Positions 5,920 to 8,507 of a DNA stretch of 8,507 nt are shown in pieces. Made by a program: the position numbers and the translations under genes. Numbering within the stretch: position 1 is the stretch's first letter; every line of letters begins with the position of its first letter. The DNA comes from Xanthobacteraceae bacterium. Lineage in GTDB: Bacteria; Pseudomonadota; Alphaproteobacteria; Rhizobiales; Xanthobacteraceae. Location of the stretch: positions 1 through 8,507 of the forward strand of contig JASHYD010000923.1 of NCBI GenBank assembly GCA_030043175.1. Reading direction: 5' to 3'. The notes under the pieces were generated by a model, which searched no databases, was not told the DNA's origin, and saw only the letters and a list, made by a program, of their open reading frames with translations.

Positions 5920-7302
5920 TTGCGCAAGCTCCACGTTAAATCTTATGGCTGCCAGATGAACGTCTACGATTCCAATCGTATGACCGACCTTCTGACCAGC
6001 GAGTGCTCCTATGTGGGAACGGACGCTCCCGAGGAGGCCGACCTCATCATCCTCAACACCTGTCATATTCGGGAAAAGGCCGCCGAAAAGGTTTATTCAG
6101 AGCTTGGCCGCATTCGCAGGTTCAAGCGCGAGGCGGCGCGATCCGGCCGCAAGCTCGTTATCGCGGTGGCAGGCTGCGTAGCCCAAGCTGAGGGCGAAGA
6201 GATCTTACGCCGCGCCCCGGTCGTAGACGTGGTGGTCGGGCCGCAAAACTATCACCGGCTTCCGGTGCTGCTGGCGCAAGCGGAACGTGGCGCCAAGGTG
6301 GTGGATACCGAGTTTCCGGTCGAGGACAAATTCGACCACCTTGCCCGGGCTACGACCGCGACAATTCACGCCCGCGGCGTGACGTCCTTCGTCACGGTCC
6401 AGGAGGGCTGCGACAAGTTTTGCACCTTCTGCGTTGTGCCCTATACCCGTGGCGCCGAGGTATCCCGGCCGGTCGCTGCGATCGTGGCGGAAGTCGAAAA
6501 TCTGGCGGGAGCGGGTGTCCGCGAGGTCACCCTGATCGGACAAAACGTCAATGCCTACCATGGGCAAGTCGAGGACGGCAGCCAGGCGACGCTGGGGCGC
6601 CTTTTGAATCGTCTCGCTGGTGTGCCAGGTGTGCGGCGGCTCCGTTATACGACCAGCCATCCGCGGGATATGAATGAGGACCTGGTTGCGGCCCACCGTG
6701 ACGTCGGGGTGCTGATGCCGCAGCTTCATCTCCCGGTGCAATCCGGTTCCGACCGTATGCTTGCCGCCATGAACCGGCGCCACACCAGGGCCGACTACCT
6801 CAACGTCATTGCGCGCTTGCGCGCTGTCCGTTCGGACATCGCCTTTACGTCTGATTTCATTGTCGGCTTCCCGGGCGAAACCGAGGAGGATTTCAGCGAC
6901 ACGCTGCGCCTTGTCGAGGAAGTCGGCTTTGCGGGGGCGTTCTCCTTCAAGTACTCGCCGCGTCCCGGAACGCCCGCGGCCGAGCGTTCAGATCAGGTGG
7001 CCGACGACATAAAGGCCGAGCGGCTCGCCCGGCTGCAGGATTGTATTGACCGGCACCAGCGCGCATTCAATCGCCGTTGGATCGGGCGAACGCTGGAAGT
7101 CCTGTTCGAAAAGCCCGGCCGGGTTTCCGGGCAGCTGGTCGGCCGCTCGCCGTACCTGCAGCCCGTGCACGTCATGGCCACGGCATCCTTGATCGGCGAG
7201 ATTGCAACCGTGCGAGTGACCGACGCCGCATCCAACAGTCTATTCGCGACGTTGCACCCCGCGCAGGCTGAGGGGCCGGCATTGGCCGGCGCAGGAGGTT
7301 AG
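5920..7302 (+). CDS. miaB: MiaB, tRNA-2-methylthio-N6-isopentenyladenosine37 synthase
   Basis: This radical-SAM methylthiotransferase converts i6A37 to ms2i6A37 in tRNAs reading UNN codons, using two [4Fe-4S] clusters. Numbered from the TTG at 5920 (460 residues), the N-terminal UPF0004 domain has cysteines 11 (SYGCQMN), 48 (NTCHIREKA) and 86 (GCVAQ). The radical-SAM core has [10 protein letters not shown] with C164, C168 and C171 (CxxxCxxC), followed by [11 protein letters not shown] and [13 protein letters not shown]-terminal TRAM domain spans about 390-448. NTCHIREKA and [11 protein letters not shown] point to MiaB rather than MtaB or RimO. No in-frame ATG or GTG exists between the stop at 5737 and the first catalytic cysteine, so the start must be TTG: 5815, 5836 or 5920. 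I chose 5920 because it aligns with the E. coli N terminus (MTKKLHIKTWGCQMN); GGGGA at 5904-5908 is 11 nt upstream. The stop lies 4 nt before phoH. Confidence 0.95.
   Translation: MRKLHVKSYGCQMNVYDSNRMTDLLTSECSYVGTDAPEEADLIILNTCHIREKAAEKVYSELGRIRRFKREAARSGRKLVIAVAGCVAQAEGEEILRRAPVVDVVVGPQNYHRLPVLLAQAERGAKVVDTEFPVEDKFDHLARATTATIHARGVTSFVTVQEGCDKFCTFCVVPYTRGAEVSRPVAAIVAEVENLAGAGVREVTLIGQNVNAYHGQVEDGSQATLGRLLNRLAGVPGVRRLRYTTSHPRDMNEDLVAAHRDVGVLMPQLHLPVQSGSDRMLAAMNRRHTRADYLNVIARLRAVRSDIAFTSDFIVGFPGETEEDFSDTLRLVEEVGFAGAFSFKYSPRPGTPAAERSDQVADDIKAERLARLQDCIDRHQRAFNRRWIGRTLEVLFEKPGRVSGQLVGRSPYLQPVHVMATASLIGEIATVRVTDAASNSLFATLHPAQAEGPALAGAGG
7293..7298 (+). promoter_or_regulatory. Consensus ribosome binding site deciding the phoH start
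   Basis: A perfect AGGAGG inside the last codons of miaB sits 8 nt before a TTG at 7307. It favours this TTG over the first in-frame ATG at 7340, which has no comparable signal and would remove 11 residues. Confidence 0.75.
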
Positions 7303-7306
7303 GGCG

Positions 7307-8350
7307 TTGGCTCGACGTGCATCCGATGCCGGATCGCTGATGGCTGGTCCGGTCGCCACCGATCCCGCCACCCAGATCGTCGTGGCGTTCGATGACAACC
7401 GGTTGGCTTCCGCGTTGTTCGGACAATATGGACAGAATCTCGCGCTCATCGAGCGTCGCCTCGGCGTCGTCGCAGAGCAGCGCGGCAACCATGTCACGGT
7501 CGCTGGCTTGCGGGACGGATGTGAGCAGGCGCGTCACGTTCTCGAAGGTCTTTATGACCAGCTCAAGCGCGGCCACGATCTCACGACAGGAGATGTCGAA
7601 GGCGCGATCCGACTCGCGATTGCGCAGGGTTCGCTGTTCGATTTTGACCCGGCGACGCTGCGCACGAGCTTTGAGGAGATCAACCTTCGCAAGCGCCCTG
7701 TGCGGGCGCGTACCGCCGGTCAGGACGCCTACATACGGGCGTTGCGCCGCAATTCGCTAGTATTCGGCATCGGGCCGGCCGGCACCGGGAAGACCTGGCT
7801 CGCGGTCGCCTATGCGATCGCGTTATTCGAGCGCAAGGAGGTCGATCGCATTATCTTGTCGCGACCGGCCGTGGAGGCCGGCGAGCGGTTGGGCTTCCTG
7901 CCCGGCGATATGCGCGAGAAAGTGGACCCCTACCTGCGCCCGATCTATGACGCTCTGTTCGACCTGATGGACTCGCGGATCGCCGAACGGGCTCTGCAGA
8001 CCAACGAAATCGAGATCGCGCCGCTCGCCTTCATGCGGGGTCGAACGCTCTCCAATGCTGTCATTATCCTCGATGAGGCGCAGAACGCCACCTCGATGCA
8101 GATGAAAATGTTCTTGACCCGGCTGGGCGAGAACAGCCGCATGGTCGTCACCGGCGATCCCAGCCAGGTCGACCTGCCGAGCGGTCAGACCTCGGGCCTT
8201 GCGGAAGCGGTTCGTTTGCTCGCCGATGTTGAGGGAATCGGCTGCGTCGAATTCACCCACGAGGACGTCATACGCCACGAGCTGGTGGCAAAGATCGTAG
8301 CGGCCTATGAAAACGCGCCGCGCTCTCCCCGCTCCGGAGGTCGGCAGTGA
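7307..8350 (+). CDS. phoH: PhoH-like ATPase (YbeZ type)
   Basis: This is a cytoplasmic P-loop ATPase of the PhoH/YbeZ family. It is encoded beside ybeY in most proteobacteria and is thought to act with YbeY in rRNA processing and RNA turnover. The protein has 347 residues. An N-terminal region (about 23-110, QIVVAFDDNRLASALFG onward) resembles the small RNA-binding-like domain of YbeZ proteins. The ATPase core follows: Walker A GPAGTGKT (156-163), the family signature LSRPAVEAGERLGFLPGD (184-201), Walker B VIILDEAQN (252-260), and a sensor-like VVTGDPSQVDLP (280-291). All motifs are intact. The start is TTG 7307 on the strength of the AGGAGG 8 nt upstream, 4 nt after the miaB stop; ATG 7340 is the fallback. 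Its stop overlaps the ybeY start (GTGA). The three genes evidently form one operon. Confidence 0.95.
   Translation: MARRASDAGSLMAGPVATDPATQIVVAFDDNRLASALFGQYGQNLALIERRLGVVAEQRGNHVTVAGLRDGCEQARHVLEGLYDQLKRGHDLTTGDVEGAIRLAIAQGSLFDFDPATLRTSFEEINLRKRPVRARTAGQDAYIRALRRNSLVFGIGPAGTGKTWLAVAYAIALFERKEVDRIILSRPAVEAGERLGFLPGDMREKVDPYLRPIYDALFDLMDSRIAERALQTNEIEIAPLAFMRGRTLSNAVIILDEAQNATSMQMKMFLTRLGENSRMVVTGDPSQVDLPSGQTSGLAEAVRLLADVEGIGCVEFTHEDVIRHELVAKIVAAYENAPRSPRSGGRQ
8336..8340 (+). promoter_or_regulatory. Ribosome binding site of ybeY
   Basis: GGAGG within the 3' end of phoH lies 6 nt before the GTG at 8347. It supports a GTG start that overlaps the phoH stop by 4 nt. Confidence 0.75.
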
Positions 8351-8507
8351 CAAGCGCTTCGTCGCATAAGCGCGAAGCAGCGCTGGCGGTCGATGTCCTG
8401 ATCGAAGCGCGGGCGTGGCGAACCCTGCCTGAAGCCGAAGACGTCGTCCGGCGAGCAATCGCGTTCGCGGCGGCCTCGGGGGTTGAAATCCGCCGCCCCG
8501 ACGTTAT
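8347..8507 (+). CDS. ybeY: YbeY endoribonuclease / rRNA maturation factor, N-terminal part only
   Basis: YbeY is a zinc-dependent single-strand RNase involved in 16S rRNA 3' maturation and 70S ribosome quality control. Only the first 53 codons are visible before the window ends. The product begins MTSASSHKREAALAVDVLIEA and continues through WRTLPEAEDVVRRAIAFAA, which fits the first strand and helix of rhizobial YbeY. The catalytic H-x3-H-x5-H motif would lie beyond the window, so identity rests mainly on the phoH-ybeY context and this N-terminal pattern. The GTG start overlaps the phoH TGA (GTGA, 8347-8350) and has a well-placed GGAGG. Cotranslation with phoH is likely. Confidence 0.82.
   Translation, partial: MTSASSHKREAALAVDVLIEARAWRTLPEAEDVVRRAIAFAAASGVEIRRPDV

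Noticed and set aside
7823..8458. 211-codon open frame on the minus strand across phoH and ybeY
   Set aside because: It overlaps the Walker A/B-bearing phoH frame and the ybeY start; its product has no recognisable motif.
1..8507. A novel defence, mobile or secondary-metabolism system
   Set aside because: Every sizeable frame with protein-like sequence belongs to a well-known housekeeping family in syntenic order. No transposase, integrase, toxin-antitoxin, CRISPR or biosynthetic gene is visible.

Overview
The window looks like an ordinary, densely packed chromosomal core region of a GC-rich alphaproteobacterium. The order Hyphomicrobiales (Rhizobiales), in the Bradyrhizobium/Rhodopseudomonas neighbourhood, is most likely. 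This rests on protein resemblance (a rhizobial Fur/Mur-type regulator, an alphaproteobacterial Nfu, a rhizobial-style PlsC), on the gene order as I remember it, and on an Irr/ICE-like box; I ran no database search. All genes are on the + strand. I see no mobile element, phage gene, CRISPR array or tRNA/rRNA gene.

Layout. 1-228: 3' end of murJ (lipid II flippase). 229-355: GC-rich hairpins, then a clear ribosome binding site and trpS (356-1402). 1570-2064: a UspA-type stress protein. 2171-2725: an Nfu-type Fe-S carrier. 2905-4097: tsaB and rimI, overlapping by 4 nt. 4098-4244: a promoter region with an ICE-like palindrome overlapping the -10, followed by a Fur/Mur-family regulator (about 4245-4694). 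4695-4880: a non-coding gap holding a two-unit palindromic (REP/BIME-like) element. 4881-5669: plsC. 5670-5919: a gap with no convincing gene. 5920-8507: a tightly packed miaB-phoH-ybeY run in which phoH starts 4 nt after miaB and ybeY overlaps the phoH stop by 4 nt; ybeY runs off the end.

How the genes fit together. Most serve translation: tRNA charging (TrpS), tRNA A37 modification (TsaB for t6A, MiaB for ms2i6A), S18 or protein N-acetylation (RimI), and rRNA maturation and ribosome quality control (YbeY with PhoH). A second thread is iron: an Fe-S carrier (Nfu), a Fur-family metal regulator with an apparent Irr-type box in its promoter, and MiaB, which needs two [4Fe-4S] clusters. MurJ and PlsC are envelope genes. 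Start codons are unusually weak: tsaB, plsC and ybeY use GTG, phoH probably TTG, and miaB has no usable ATG at all.

I found no novel multi-gene system. The items most worth following up are the ICE-like site at the fur/mur promoter, the paired palindromes between fur and plsC, and the unclear 5' end of miaB.
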